Part shown: positions 1 through 9,000 of the stretch, one piece after another
How the letters are laid out: every line of letters starts with the position of its first letter
How positions within the stretch are numbered: position 1 is the stretch's first letter
Origin: Paraburkholderia hiiakae
GTDB lineage: Bacteria > Pseudomonadota > Gammaproteobacteria > Burkholderiales > Burkholderiaceae
Direction of reading: 5' to 3'
Length of the DNA: 64,000 nucleotides
Assembly (NCBI RefSeq): GCF_904848665.1
Contig: NZ_CAJHCQ010000014.1
Location: 124,001-188,000 of the forward strand
The notes under the pieces: model-generated
Seen by the model: the letters and a program-made list of their open reading frames with translations, nothing else
The model's database searches: none
Told to the model about the DNA's origin: nothing
Translations under genes and position numbers: made by a program

Positions 1-365
1 CATCGCGCAGCACGCCGCCTGCCGAGTGCTTGGGGGAGCGTGAACGTCGAACCGCTGTCCGACGACGCACCGATACGGCTGTACGCGGAAGCAAACGTCG
101 CATGCTCGGCCGCGATGACCACATCGCACGCGGCGGTGAGGGAGAGGCCAAAACCGGCAGCAACGCCGTTCACGCACGACATGACGGGCTTGCGCGAACC
201 AACGATGGTTCGCACGCAGAGTTGAGCGTGGCGCACGAGCTTGCCGATCTGCCGTTTGCGTTCCGTGGGCTGCTCGCTGAGTGCGTCGTGCATCGCGTGC
301 ACGTCGCCGCCTGCCATGAACGCACGGCCGAGACCCGTCAAGACGATAACGTGGACGGCGGCGCG
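1..365 (-). pseudogene. Enoyl-CoA hydratase/isomerase fragment, 5'-truncated, running off the left edge
   Basis: On the minus strand a crotonase-type reading frame is clear: VHVIVLTGLGRAFMAGGDVH, then VNGVAAGFGLSLTAACDVVIAA, then the SRIGASSDSG stretch. These are the oxyanion-hole and helix regions of the enoyl-CoA hydratase/isomerase family, which acts on acyl-CoA thioesters in the cytoplasm. The frame lies antisense to a longer open frame that I regard as its shadow. Upstream of about 365 the frame continues but stops resembling a crotonase, and the usual N-terminal 40 or so residues with a start codon are absent, so the gene looks 5'-truncated or frameshifted. The 3' end lies outside the window. 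It sits next to operator A and an amino-acid/acyl-CoA catabolic regulon, so it may be a lost member of that pathway. Confidence 0.7.
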
Positions 366-493
366 TTTCGTCGCCAGCCCCAGTTTCCCAACATGCCACG
401 GGCACGCGAAGCCTGCGCACAGTGTGGTCGGTACGTTCTTTGGCGGCAATCATTCAGGGCTGGGTAGTGCTTGACATCGGCTTTTTTTCCGGC

Positions 494-520
494 AAAAGTG
501 TAGACACATGTGTGGTCTGT
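494..520. promoter_or_regulatory. Putative GntR/FCD operator A
   Basis: AAAAGTGTAGACA starts at 494. The core TGTAGACA (499-506) is followed after 6 nt by TGGTCT (513-518). The core fits the GTM-KAC half-site pattern known for FadR-subfamily GntR regulators. The same core recurs at 1277, 1484, 13724 and 13813. It lies between the crotonase fragment and the short frame at 547. Assignment to the local GntR gene is inference. Confidence 0.55.
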
Positions 521-546
521 ATTGCCGAAAAAAGAGGACTGATATC

Positions 547-876
547 GTGAAGCTCTCTCAATGCAGTGTGACCGACGCGTCAGACAAGGCATCTTCTCCA
601 GAAGCCCGCGGAATGTGGTCGGTCTTCAAATTGAACTCCACCGTCAACGGATGCTCCCGTATCACCTCTAGAATCCACGCTACGCGCCGCGGTCGCGAAA
701 CCGCTCGAACCTTCGTTTTTGACCCGCAGCAAATGGTCAGTCCGTTCCCAGGCGCGTACGGGACGGGCAGCAGCACGGAAAGCAGTCCTGGTACCCGTCT
801 CATCGTCGTTCTGCTCGGATTCGCGGGAGTGTTGATGGGCGCGTTTGTTTTGATGCTTGCACGTGGCGTCCACTAG
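547..876 (+). CDS. Hypothetical short protein with C-terminal membrane helix
   Basis: This is an open frame of about 109 codons from a GTG at 547, with an AGAGGA-like ribosome-binding site just upstream. An in-frame ATG at 508 lies inside the operator and is less likely. The bulk of the product is polar and not recognisable. The last 25 or so residues form one hydrophobic stretch (LIVVLLGFAGVLMGAFVLML), as in a tail-anchored protein. The only support for a real gene is its position directly behind operator A, which is shared with the livJ and ridA promoters. I cannot assign a family, and it may be a chance frame. Confidence 0.3.
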   Translation: MKLSQCSVTDASDKASSPEARGMWSVFKLNSTVNGCSRITSRIHATRRGRETARTFVFDPQQMVSPFPGAYGTGSSTESSPGTRLIVVLLGFAGVLMGAFVLMLARGVH

Positions 877-1271
877 CCCAAACGATGAACAGACGATGGG
901 CACAACACGAATGCTCATATTGGCCGGAAGACGATGCATACAGTGAGTTCGGGATGACACCTCGCTTGCAATAACCGAGGAAACAGTAGCTCAAGCCCCG
1001 GTTTGTCGTTGGCGAGCGAATCGCGTGGGCGCGAGTTCTGTTTCCCATTGGCGACCTGGTTCGCGCCGCACTTTCTGTGTCGCAAGCCCAGGCCGCTCGC
1101 GGCGTGTAATCCCGTTCCTCTGAACGCCTGGCGCGCTGCGAACGTGCGGCAGAAGCTGTGGGCCAGCTTTGTGTTTTGTCCGAGGGAGCCCACCAAAACC
1201 CCAGTTAAATGCATCCTTAAAAGTGCGCCGGAGAGGTCATCGGAGCACCAGACTGGGGAAAACTAGAATAC

Positions 1272-1296
1272 AAAAGTGTAGACAATTCGATAGTCT
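1272..1296. promoter_or_regulatory. Putative GntR/FCD operator B
   Basis: AAAAGTGTAGACA contains the core TGTAGACA at 1277-1284, followed after exactly 6 nt by TAGTCT (1291-1296). The first 13 bases are identical to those of operator A. It lies 250 bp upstream of livJ and just before a 64-codon frame. Confidence 0.55.
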
Positions 1297-1482
1297 GGAG
1301 GCGTCATGGGCGAGTGGGCTCTCCCTCTTTTGCATGCTCTGCATAGGGTTAGCAGCGCTGCTAAACGCGGAGTAGGCCTTGTTTGCTGGCAAGTCGGGAA
1401 GCCGGGGAAGCTGTGTTGGCCGGCCCCTCTGTCCCGTTTCTGCGAGTCGATGTTTTTATTGATTTCATTTTTTTCCGTTAAA

Positions 1483-1503
1483 TTGTCGACACTTGTGTAG
1501 TCT
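1483..1503. promoter_or_regulatory. Putative GntR/FCD operator C in the livJ promoter
   Basis: The core TGTCGACA (1484-1491) is a perfect palindrome and is followed after 6 nt by TAGTCT (1498-1503). It lies 30 bp upstream of the livJ start codon, a position suited to repression of the transporter operon. The regulator assignment is inference from the GntR gene at 10058-10783. Confidence 0.6.
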
Positions 1504-1533
1504 AACGTTCCCATCAGATGAAGGGGTCTCACC

Positions 1534-2634
1534 ATGAAGTTTGCGAAAGAGCTATGCATCAGCGTTGCTGCCGGCGCGTTGTTCTCCATGGCAGGCGTTG
1601 CGTCAGCACAGACGGTGTCGCTTGGCGCCGTGTTGCCCCTGACGGGAGCAAGCGCATCGGTCGGAGACGACCAGCGGCGTGGCGTCGAACTGGCCGTGGA
1701 GCAGGTCAACGCGCACAACGGCGTGCTCGGGCAAAAGCTTCAGGTCATTGTCGAAGACTCGGGAGGCGCCGCGGCAACGGCATTGAGTTCGGCCCGCAAG
1801 CTGGTGTCGGTGAACAAAGTGCCTGTCGTGATCGGGGAGTTTTCTTCAGGCATCACGATTCCCGTTGGGGAGTATGTGGTCCAGCAGGGCGACGTCCATA
1901 TCAACATCGGCTCGTCGAGCCCGCAGGTGCGCAAGATCGGCAGCGGCTCATTTAGCGTGATTGGTCTCGACGACCTGTCGGCACGTTTCGCTGCAGGTGA
2001 TGTTTTCGGGCAGAGCCTGAAAGACGTTGCGTTCATCGCCCCGAATAACTCGTACGGCCAGGGCGTCGCGAACGAATTCAAGAAGCGTTTCGAAGCGTTG
2101 GGCGGCAAGGTCTCGTCGGTGATTCTTTACAGCGAAGGGCAATCGACGTATCGCCGTGAGCTTCAGCAAATGTCGCGCTCGGCGCCGCAAGCGTATGTGT
2201 ATAGCGCCTATGGGCAGGAAGCGGCAACCATCAATCGCGAGGCTTTCGAGCTCGGGCTGAACAAGAAGAAGTGGTATGGCATTTACCTGACAATGTGCAC
2301 GAGCGACACGACGCCACAAGCCGCACAGGGGCAGGAAGGCCTCGAAGTCGCGTCGATAGGCGATGGTGGCAAGTCGTATGAGCAGGCGTATCGCGCCAAA
2401 TACAAGGAAGCGCCCAAGTCGTCGTTTGGCAGCTATGCATACGACGGCGTGATGGTCGCGGTTGCCGCAATCAATAAGGCCGGCTCTGCCGACCCCGCGA
2501 AGATTCGCACCGCCATGAAGGCATTGGGGCCGTATAACGGCGCGACGGGGACGATTGCGTTTGATGACGCTGGCCAGCGTAAGGACCAGCCGTACGACAA
2601 GGTGAAGTTCGATTCGAAGGTCGTCAGCCGATAA
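1534..2634 (+). CDS. livJ: Branched-chain amino acid-type ABC transporter substrate-binding protein
   Basis: This 366-residue periplasmic binding protein of the LivJ type (periplasmic binding protein type I fold) captures an amino-acid-like ligand and delivers it to the LivHM permease. Residues 1-26 form a clear Sec signal peptide ending in VASAQ, followed by SLGAVLPLTGASASVGD, the typical first beta strand and ligand loop of the family. The start ATG at 1534 follows a GGGG-type ribosome-binding site. It is the first gene of a livJHMGF set ending next to an indolepyruvate oxidoreductase. Operator C sits just upstream. The ligand is not readable from sequence; aromatic or D-amino acids are suggested only by the neighbouring catabolic genes. 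Confidence 0.93.
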   Translation: MKFAKELCISVAAGALFSMAGVASAQTVSLGAVLPLTGASASVGDDQRRGVELAVEQVNAHNGVLGQKLQVIVEDSGGAAATALSSARKLVSVNKVPVVIGEFSSGITIPVGEYVVQQGDVHINIGSSSPQVRKIGSGSFSVIGLDDLSARFAAGDVFGQSLKDVAFIAPNNSYGQGVANEFKKRFEALGGKVSSVILYSEGQSTYRRELQQMSRSAPQAYVYSAYGQEAATINREAFELGLNKKKWYGIYLTMCTSDTTPQAAQGQEGLEVASIGDGGKSYEQAYRAKYKEAPKSSFGSYAYDGVMVAVAAINKAGSADPAKIRTAMKALGPYNGATGTIAFDDAGQRKDQPYDKVKFDSKVVSR

Positions 2635-2636
2635 AG

Positions 2637-2665
2637 CCAGCCGCGCTGCCAGGCAGCGCGGCTGG
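2637..2665 (+). repeat. Strong hairpin between livJ and livH
   Basis: A perfect inverted repeat has arms CCAGCCGCGCTGCC and GGCAGCGCGGCTGG around a single central A. In RNA the loop would be slightly larger. It begins two bases after the livJ stop codon and has no T-run. Such intercistronic hairpins commonly protect the binding-protein mRNA and let it accumulate above the permease message. Confidence 0.7.
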
Positions 2666-2679
2666 TCGAGGAGAGCCCA

Positions 2680-3573
2680 ATGCTGCAATTCATCATTGAC
2701 ACTTTGATACGCACCTCAGACATCATGCTGGTCGCCGTTGGCCTGAGCGTCGTTTATTCGCTGGTCAAGTTCCCCAACATCGCTCACGTGCAGTACGCCA
2801 TGCTTGGCGCCTTTGTTACCCTCGCGCTGACTCGCATCGGCATGCCGTTCGCACTGGCGCTGTTCGGCTCCTGCGTCGGGATGGGCGTACTCGCCGTGCT
2901 GCTGAATATTCTCGTATTCAAGCGGCTTTTGCGCTCAGGCAGCTCGATCGCGATGATCGGCTCCCTCGCCGTCTCGATGATCTTTATCGCAGTGATATTG
3001 GGCGTTGCTGGCTCTCGTCCTTTCCAGTACTCGTCGGGACTGTCGAATCCCATTCCCATCGGTTCGACGACGGTCTCGGTAGATCAGCTTACGTCGATCG
3101 CGTGTGGATTCGGGTGCGTCGGTCTGCTGGCCTTGCTGCTCTTCAAGACAAACGTTGGCCGTTCCATGCGGGCCATGTCGTCCAACTCAGCACTTGCGGC
3201 GGCCACCGGAGTTGACGGCGCGCGGATCGTGAACGGCATCACATTCTTGAGCGGAGCGCTGGCGGCGCTCGGTGGCACGATGCTTGGCCTGACCGAGTCC
3301 GTTCATATCGGGCTCGGGACGAACTTGTTGCTGCCAGTCTTCGCTGCGGCGATCCTGGGCGGTCTGGGCAACCCGCTCGGCGCGGCCGCAGGGGCGCTGC
3401 TCATATCGATTGCGGAAACCCTGGTTACGAATCTGGATTTTGGATGGATGTTTGGAAGAACAGATGTCTATGTTCCGATTACCTACATCAGCGCAGCGTC
3501 CTTCCTGATATTGCTTGTTGCACTTCTCTTCAAGCCGTACGGGATCTTCGACCGGGAGGTTCGCCGTGTATAG
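2680..3573 (+). CDS. livH: Branched-chain amino acid-type ABC transporter permease (LivH family)
   Basis: This 297-residue inner-membrane permease of the LivH family is rich in hydrophobic helices, from a first segment after LIRTSDIMLVAVGLSVVYSL to a last one near the C-terminus. The family signature GGLGNPLGAAAGALL (residues 227-241) is visible towards the end; this is the EAA-like loop that contacts the ATPases. It pairs with LivM to form the translocation pore. The start at 2680 is supported by GAGGAGAG upstream. Its 3' end overlaps the livM start, implying coupled translation. Length and composition are normal for the family. Confidence 0.93.
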   Translation: MLQFIIDTLIRTSDIMLVAVGLSVVYSLVKFPNIAHVQYAMLGAFVTLALTRIGMPFALALFGSCVGMGVLAVLLNILVFKRLLRSGSSIAMIGSLAVSMIFIAVILGVAGSRPFQYSSGLSNPIPIGSTTVSVDQLTSIACGFGCVGLLALLLFKTNVGRSMRAMSSNSALAAATGVDGARIVNGITFLSGALAALGGTMLGLTESVHIGLGTNLLLPVFAAAILGGLGNPLGAAAGALLISIAETLVTNLDFGWMFGRTDVYVPITYISAASFLILLVALLFKPYGIFDREVRRV

Positions 3574-4453
3574 CTTTCTTTTGCACGTCGCGACGCTCAG
3601 CTGCATCTATGCCTTGCTCGCGCTCGGACTCAATCTTCAGGCAGGGTTCGCGGGCCTTCTGAACTTCGGGTTCGTTGCGTTCGTCGGCGTCGGTGCGTAT
3701 GTGTCTGCCATCGCGTCATCGCATGGATATCCTGTTCCGTTCGGCATGCTCGCCGGGATCGTCGTCGCGATGATTGTCGGCTACGTCATGGCCCGGCTCG
3801 GACGAAACCTCGCCTCCGACTACTGGGCCATTGCGACCCTTGCCGTGGCGGAGCTTATCCGGACAGTCGCGCTCAACGAAAACTGGCTCACGGGTGGCGC
3901 GCAGGGCATCAGCGGAGTCCCCGCAATTTTCGGCAGCGCCGCGGGCGTCCAGTACGACCTCTCGTTCTTCCTGCTGGCACTCGCCATGGTTGTCATTGCG
4001 TTCTCTGTCTGCACGCGCCTGACGCGCGGCAGATTCGGCCGCGCAATTCGATTGATGCGCGAGGAACCCGCCCTGGCGACCAGCCTCGGCTACCAGCTCG
4101 TGCCACTCAAGGTCAAGGCCACGGTCACGAGTGCCGCGATTGCGTCCGTTGGAGGTTCGCTGCTTGCGCACTACATGAGCTTCGTCGGTCCCGACTACAT
4201 GCTCTCGTCCGAAACCTTCCTTGTCTGGACGATGGTCATGATAGGCGGGTTGGGTAACAACGTGGGCGTCGTACTGGGTGCGTTGCTCGTCGAAGCGGTC
4301 TATAGCGCGGTTCCGTTTGTCAAAGACTACCTCGACATCAGCAGCGATATCGCAGGCGCGGTACGGCTGGGCACGATCGGCGTCGTCCTGCTCGTATGCC
4401 TGCTGGCCCGGCCCGGTGGTCTGCTTCCCGAAAAAATCCGGAGTGCGACATGA
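3566..4453 (+). CDS. livM: Branched-chain amino acid-type ABC transporter permease (LivM family)
   Basis: This is the second permease subunit, about 295 residues with multiple membrane spans. It contains the LivM hallmarks GLNLQAGFAGLLNFGFVAFVG near the N-terminus and GGLGNNVGVVLGALLVE in the C-terminal half. I chose the GTG at 3566 because GGGAGG lies 7 nt upstream and because the resulting N-terminus (MYSFLLHVATL) is hydrophobic as expected. The frame is open further upstream, but only within livH. The start overlaps the last 8 bases of livH and the stop overlaps the livG start (ATGA), so livHMG are translationally coupled. Confidence 0.9.
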   Translation: MYSFLLHVATLSCIYALLALGLNLQAGFAGLLNFGFVAFVGVGAYVSAIASSHGYPVPFGMLAGIVVAMIVGYVMARLGRNLASDYWAIATLAVAELIRTVALNENWLTGGAQGISGVPAIFGSAAGVQYDLSFFLLALAMVVIAFSVCTRLTRGRFGRAIRLMREEPALATSLGYQLVPLKVKATVTSAAIASVGGSLLAHYMSFVGPDYMLSSETFLVWTMVMIGGLGNNVGVVLGALLVEAVYSAVPFVKDYLDISSDIAGAVRLGTIGVVLLVCLLARPGGLLPEKIRSAT

Positions 4454-5241
4454 GCACGATGCTTCGCTTGCATGACGTCTATAAAGCCTTCGGCGGCAAC
4501 CAGGTGCTCACCGGCCTGAACTTCAATGTGCGTCAAGGCGAAATCGTGGGTCTGCTCGGGCCGAATGGGTGTGGCAAGAGCACGGTCCTGAACGTCATCA
4601 CGGGCTATTGTTCCGTTGATCGTGGAGAGGTGGAGGTTCGGGGCGAGCGCGTGAGCGGCATGGCCGCGCATCAGATCGCCGCGAGGAGCGTGCGGCGAAC
4701 GTTCCAGCTACCATCCATGCCCGCGCGGATGACGGTCGAGGAGGTCGTGATGGCGGCGTCGACGGCCAGTCACGGTCTCTTGAGCACGCTGTGGCGCCCG
4801 GCGGCGGTCAGGCGGTTGGAGCAGGACACGCGCGAGCGCGCGCACCATCTTCTCGATGAACTGCTGCTCACGAAAGTCGCGCATCTTCCGGCCGCTTCTC
4901 TCTCTGGCGGCCAGAAGAAGCTCCTCGGAATTGCCTGTGCAATGATGGAGCAGCCGGCATTGCTCCTGCTCGACGAGCCGATGGCCGGCGTGCACCCCAA
5001 CTTGCGCTCGGAACTCGTCACTACGCTCAAACGCATCAACGGACAGGGCATTACGCTGGTCATCATCGAGCACGACATGCACTTCATTTCCGAAACATGC
5101 AGCCGCTGCATTGTGCTGGACAAGGGCAGGACGGTCGCCGACTGTCTTCCATCAGAGCTGGAGAATCATGAGAGCGTTGTCGAGGCGTATCTCGGCAAGA
5201 AGCCGGGTGGGCAGTTTCAGGTTGCGGGAGCCGTCGCATGA
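4450..5241 (+). CDS. livG: ABC transporter ATP-binding protein (LivG family)
   Basis: This cytoplasmic ATPase subunit of about 263 residues powers uptake. The Walker A motif GPNGCGKST is near residue 37, the ABC signature LSGGQKKL is mid-protein, Walker B is LLLLDEPMAG, and the switch His is in IIEHDMHF. The start ATG at 4450 overlaps the livM stop; the upstream extension of the frame is only the livM overlap. It forms a heterodimer with the LivF-like protein encoded next, whose start overlaps its stop by ATGA. Everything seen fits an intact, functional subunit. Confidence 0.93.
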   Translation: MSTMLRLHDVYKAFGGNQVLTGLNFNVRQGEIVGLLGPNGCGKSTVLNVITGYCSVDRGEVEVRGERVSGMAAHQIAARSVRRTFQLPSMPARMTVEEVVMAASTASHGLLSTLWRPAAVRRLEQDTRERAHHLLDELLLTKVAHLPAASLSGGQKKLLGIACAMMEQPALLLLDEPMAGVHPNLRSELVTTLKRINGQGITLVIIEHDMHFISETCSRCIVLDKGRTVADCLPSELENHESVVEAYLGKKPGGQFQVAGAVA

Positions 5242-5957
5242 TATCGGTAAATAACGTCATAGCGGGCTATACGCGAGAGGTCGATATCCTGCGTGGCATC
5301 TCCATCAACGCGCGGCAACTGGAGATTGTGACCATCCTTGGCCCGAACGGGTGTGGCAAGTCGACCTTGCTCAAGACGGTGGCCGGCTTCGTCCTGCCCC
5401 GCGAAGGTACCGTCACGCTGGACGACGCCGACATCGGGCAAGTGCCTGTGCACCGGAAGGTCCGCAAGCACGAAATCGGTTTTGTGCCGCAGACTGACAA
5501 TGTGTTCGGCGCGCTGTCAGTATGGGAGAACCTCGTGCTTGGCGGCCAGTTCATGCAGGAGAGGGACAGGAAAGCGAGGGTCGATGAACTCTGCGAAGCT
5601 TACCCTGTGCTCAAGCGGAAAATCCGCGCCCGCGCCGCGAGTTTGTCGGGCGGTGAACGGCAGATCCTGTCCCTCGCGCGTGCCCTCATGCCGCGCCCGC
5701 GCTTTCTCTTGCTCGATGAACCGTCCGCCGGGCTCTCGCCCAAAATGCTCGGCGAGGTCTTCAACGCGATCGTCGAGCTGCGCAATACCGAGCGAATTGG
5801 CGTATTGATGGTAGAGCAGAACGCGACCGAGGCTCTGCGCATTTCCGACCGTACCTATGTACTGTCGATGGGTCAGGTCGCACTGGAGGGGAAAGCGTCG
5901 GACCTTCTCGCCAGCGATGAAATGCGGCGCCTCTATCTCGGCGGCCGGGCGCACTGA
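5238..5957 (+). CDS. livF: ABC transporter ATP-binding protein (LivF family)
   Basis: This 239-residue second ATPase is the partner of LivG. It shows Walker A GPNGCGKST, signature LSGGERQIL, Walker B FLLLDEPSAGLSP and the switch-His region replaced by VEQN (MVEQNATEAL). The last is the normal LivF form, in which Gln replaces His. It starts at the ATG that overlaps the livG stop. The gene ends 129 bp before the indolepyruvate oxidoreductase start with no obvious terminator, so read-through into that gene is plausible. Confidence 0.93.
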   Translation: MISVNNVIAGYTREVDILRGISINARQLEIVTILGPNGCGKSTLLKTVAGFVLPREGTVTLDDADIGQVPVHRKVRKHEIGFVPQTDNVFGALSVWENLVLGGQFMQERDRKARVDELCEAYPVLKRKIRARAASLSGGERQILSLARALMPRPRFLLLDEPSAGLSPKMLGEVFNAIVELRNTERIGVLMVEQNATEALRISDRTYVLSMGQVALEGKASDLLASDEMRRLYLGGRAH

Positions 5958-6086
5958 GTTCGGGCCGGGCAGCGGCTTTTTACGGGCGCTGTCTGTCCGC
6001 CGTTGGCGACTCGCGTCGCTCCTCGAAACCAGGAGCGAGATGTGGAACTGGAAGACGCAACCAGGCGAACATACTGCCTCGAAGGA

Positions 6087-9000
6087 ATGACCGTGACTTT
6101 GCGAACAGTGACTCTCGATGACAAGTACACCCTCGACAGCGGGCGCATATTTCTGACCGGTGTCCAGGCGCTTGTTCGTCTGCCATTGATGCAGCATCGC
6201 CGTGACAAGGCCAATGGCCTGAACACTGCAGGCTACATTTCCGGCTACCGTGGCTCGCCGTTGGGCACGTACGACGCCGAGCTAGGAAAGGCCAGCAAGT
6301 TTCTGGGCGAAGCCAATGTTGTCTTCGTGCCGGGTGTCAACGAAGACCTCGCCGCGACGGCGGTCTGGGGCGCGCAACAGGCCGAGGCAAGCGCAGAGGG
6401 CAAGTACGATGGGGTGTTTTCCATCTGGTACGGCAAGGGCCCTGGTGTTGACCGCAGCGGCGACGCTTTGCGCCACGCGAATCTCGCGGGTAGCTCGAAG
6501 CATGGCGGCGTGCTGCTGTTGATGGGCGATGACCACACGTGCGAGTCGTCGACGACCTGCCATCAATCGGAATTTGCCTTGGTCGACGCGTCGATACCCA
6601 TCCTGAGCCCGAGTGGCGTACAGGAAATTCTCGACTACGGTCTGTACGGTTGGGCCATGTCGCGGTACTCGGGCTGCTGGGTCGGCCTCAAGTGCGTGAA
6701 AGATACCGCCGACGCCTCAGCGGCAATCGATGTCGACCTCGATCGCATCAGACCGCAGATTCCCACCGGCGTGGAAATGCCGCTGGGCGGCCTGAACCTC
6801 CGCTTGCCCGACACGCCCCAGGAGCAGGAATTCCGGCTTCACAACTACAAGCTCGATGCCGTTCGTGCCTTTGTTCGAACCAACAAACTTGACCGGGTCA
6901 CGCTGGGCAAGCCCGGTGCGCGAATTGGCATCGTTACGCACGGCAAGAGCTATCTGGACCTCCTGCAGGCTATCGACGACCTGAACGTGACCGAGGCGGA
7001 CCTGGAAGCCATGGGCGTTGCGATCTATAAGGTCGCGTGCACCTGGCCTCTCGAGCCTCAAGGCATTCAGGCGTTCGCTGCCGGGCTTGATCTGCTCTTG
7101 GTCGTTGAAGAGAAGCGCAGCCTGCTCGAGTCGCAGATCAAGGACATCCTGTATCGCGCACCGCACGCGCCGATCGTTATCGGCAAGCATGACGAGAATG
7201 GCAAGAAGCTCTTTCCGGTCGAAATGTCGCTGAGTTCGCTCCAGGTGGCTATCGCATTGGGCCAGCGGCTGGCGCAACACACAGGCGACACAGCCATCGC
7301 GGAGCGAGTTGCGTTCCTGACGGCGTTGAGCAAGGTCGAGTTCGCTCCCGAAGCCATGCTGCGCAGCTTCTACTTTTGCAGTGGCTGCCCGCATAACTCG
7401 TCGACGGTTCTACCCGAAGGAAGCAAGGCCTACGCTGGAATCGGCTGCAGCTGGATGGCGCAGACCATGGAGCGCAATACGCTGGGCTACACGCAGATGG
7501 GCGCCGAGGGGATGGCGTGGGTTGGCGAGGCGCCGTTCTCCACGCGCGCGCATATGTTCCAGAACATGGGCGATGGCACCTATTTCCATTCGGGTCTGCT
7601 CGCCATTCGCGCGGCGGTCGCGGCCGGGACCAATATCACGTTCAAGATCCTGTACAACGACGCGGTGGCGATGACAGGGGGGCAGCGGCACGACGGCCAG
7701 CTCAGTCCGGCGACCATCACGACGCAGGTGCGATCCGAAGGTGTGAGCCGCATCGCGGTCGTGTCGGACGACCCGTCGAAGTACCCTGCCGATGCCGGCT
7801 GGGCGCAGGGCGTGACGATCCACCACCGCTCCGAACTGCAAAAGGTTCAGGAGGAGCTTCGCGATATTGCCGGCGTGACGGTGCTGGTGTATGACCAGAC
7901 CTGCGCCGCAGAGAAGCGTCGTCGTCGCAAGCGCAAACAGTTTCCCGACCCTGCCAGGCGGCTGGTCATCAATGACCTCGTCTGCGAAGGCTGCGGCGAC
8001 TGTGGCGTCAAATCCAACTGCGTTTCGCTGGTTCCGCTCGAAACGGAGCACGGTCGCAAGCGCGCCATCGACCAGTCGTCATGCAACAAGGACTATTCGT
8101 GCAACAACGGCTTTTGCCCGAGTTTCGTGACCGTGCATGGTGGCAGTCTGCGAAAGGCGGGCACCGTCAAGCCGAACGTCGAACTGTTCCCGGCGCTGGT
8201 CGAACCTGAATTGCCGTCGGTCGAGAAGGGGGTGTATTCCATCATCGTGACGGGTGTTGGCGGCACGGGCGTTGTCACCATCGGCGCGATTCTTGGCATG
8301 GCAGCGCACCTCGAAGGCAAGGGGTGCGGCATTCTTGACATGGCAGGACTTGCGCAAAAGGGCGGCTCGGTATGGTCGCATCTGCGATTCGGCAAGAATC
8401 CGGCTGCGATCAAGGCCATTCGCATTGCCGCCGGTGGTGCCGATGCGGTCCTGGGTTGCGACATGGTCGTGGCCGCGAGCCGCAAGACGCTTGCCGCGAC
8501 GCGAAAGGGCACAACGCGCATGCTCGTCAACACGCATGAAGTCATGACAGGCGAATTCACGCGCCATCCTGATTTCAAGTTCCCCGCGCTGGAACTGCGC
8601 AAGGGCATCATCGACGCAGTGGGCAGCGAGGGAGTCGAGTTTGTCAATGCAACGAAGTACGCCCTCAACATCTTCGGCGACACCATTGCGGGCAATATGT
8701 TCATGCTCGGCTATGCCTGGCAGCGCGGTCTCATCCCGATTGGCTCGGAGGCAATCAACGCCGCCATCGAACTCAACGGCTCGGGCGTCAAGATGAACAA
8801 GGAGGCATTCCTGTGGGGACGTCGCGCCGCACTGTCGCCCAGTTCTGCCGAGCGTGCGCTCGTCGCGGCAAAGCCGGTGAGCGAGTCGCTGCGCATCTCG
8901 TCGTCGCTCGATGAGTTCATCGAGCGCAAGGTCGAATTCTTGACCGGCTATCAGAATGCGGCGTATGGCGAGCGCTTTCGCAAGCTCGTGAGCAAGGTCC

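Larger units (their letters stand above)
877..1533. other. Non-coding stretch holding two regulon operators and the livJ promoter
   Basis: No convincing long gene is present. The stretch holds operator B (1272-1296) and operator C (1483-1503). Between them is a 64-codon frame (1306-1500) preceded by GGAGG, whose stop codon TAG lies inside the TAGTCT element of operator C. That peptide ends in a hydrophobic run and could be a leader, but coding is unproven. The part from 877 to 1270 shows nothing I can name. Confidence 0.4.
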
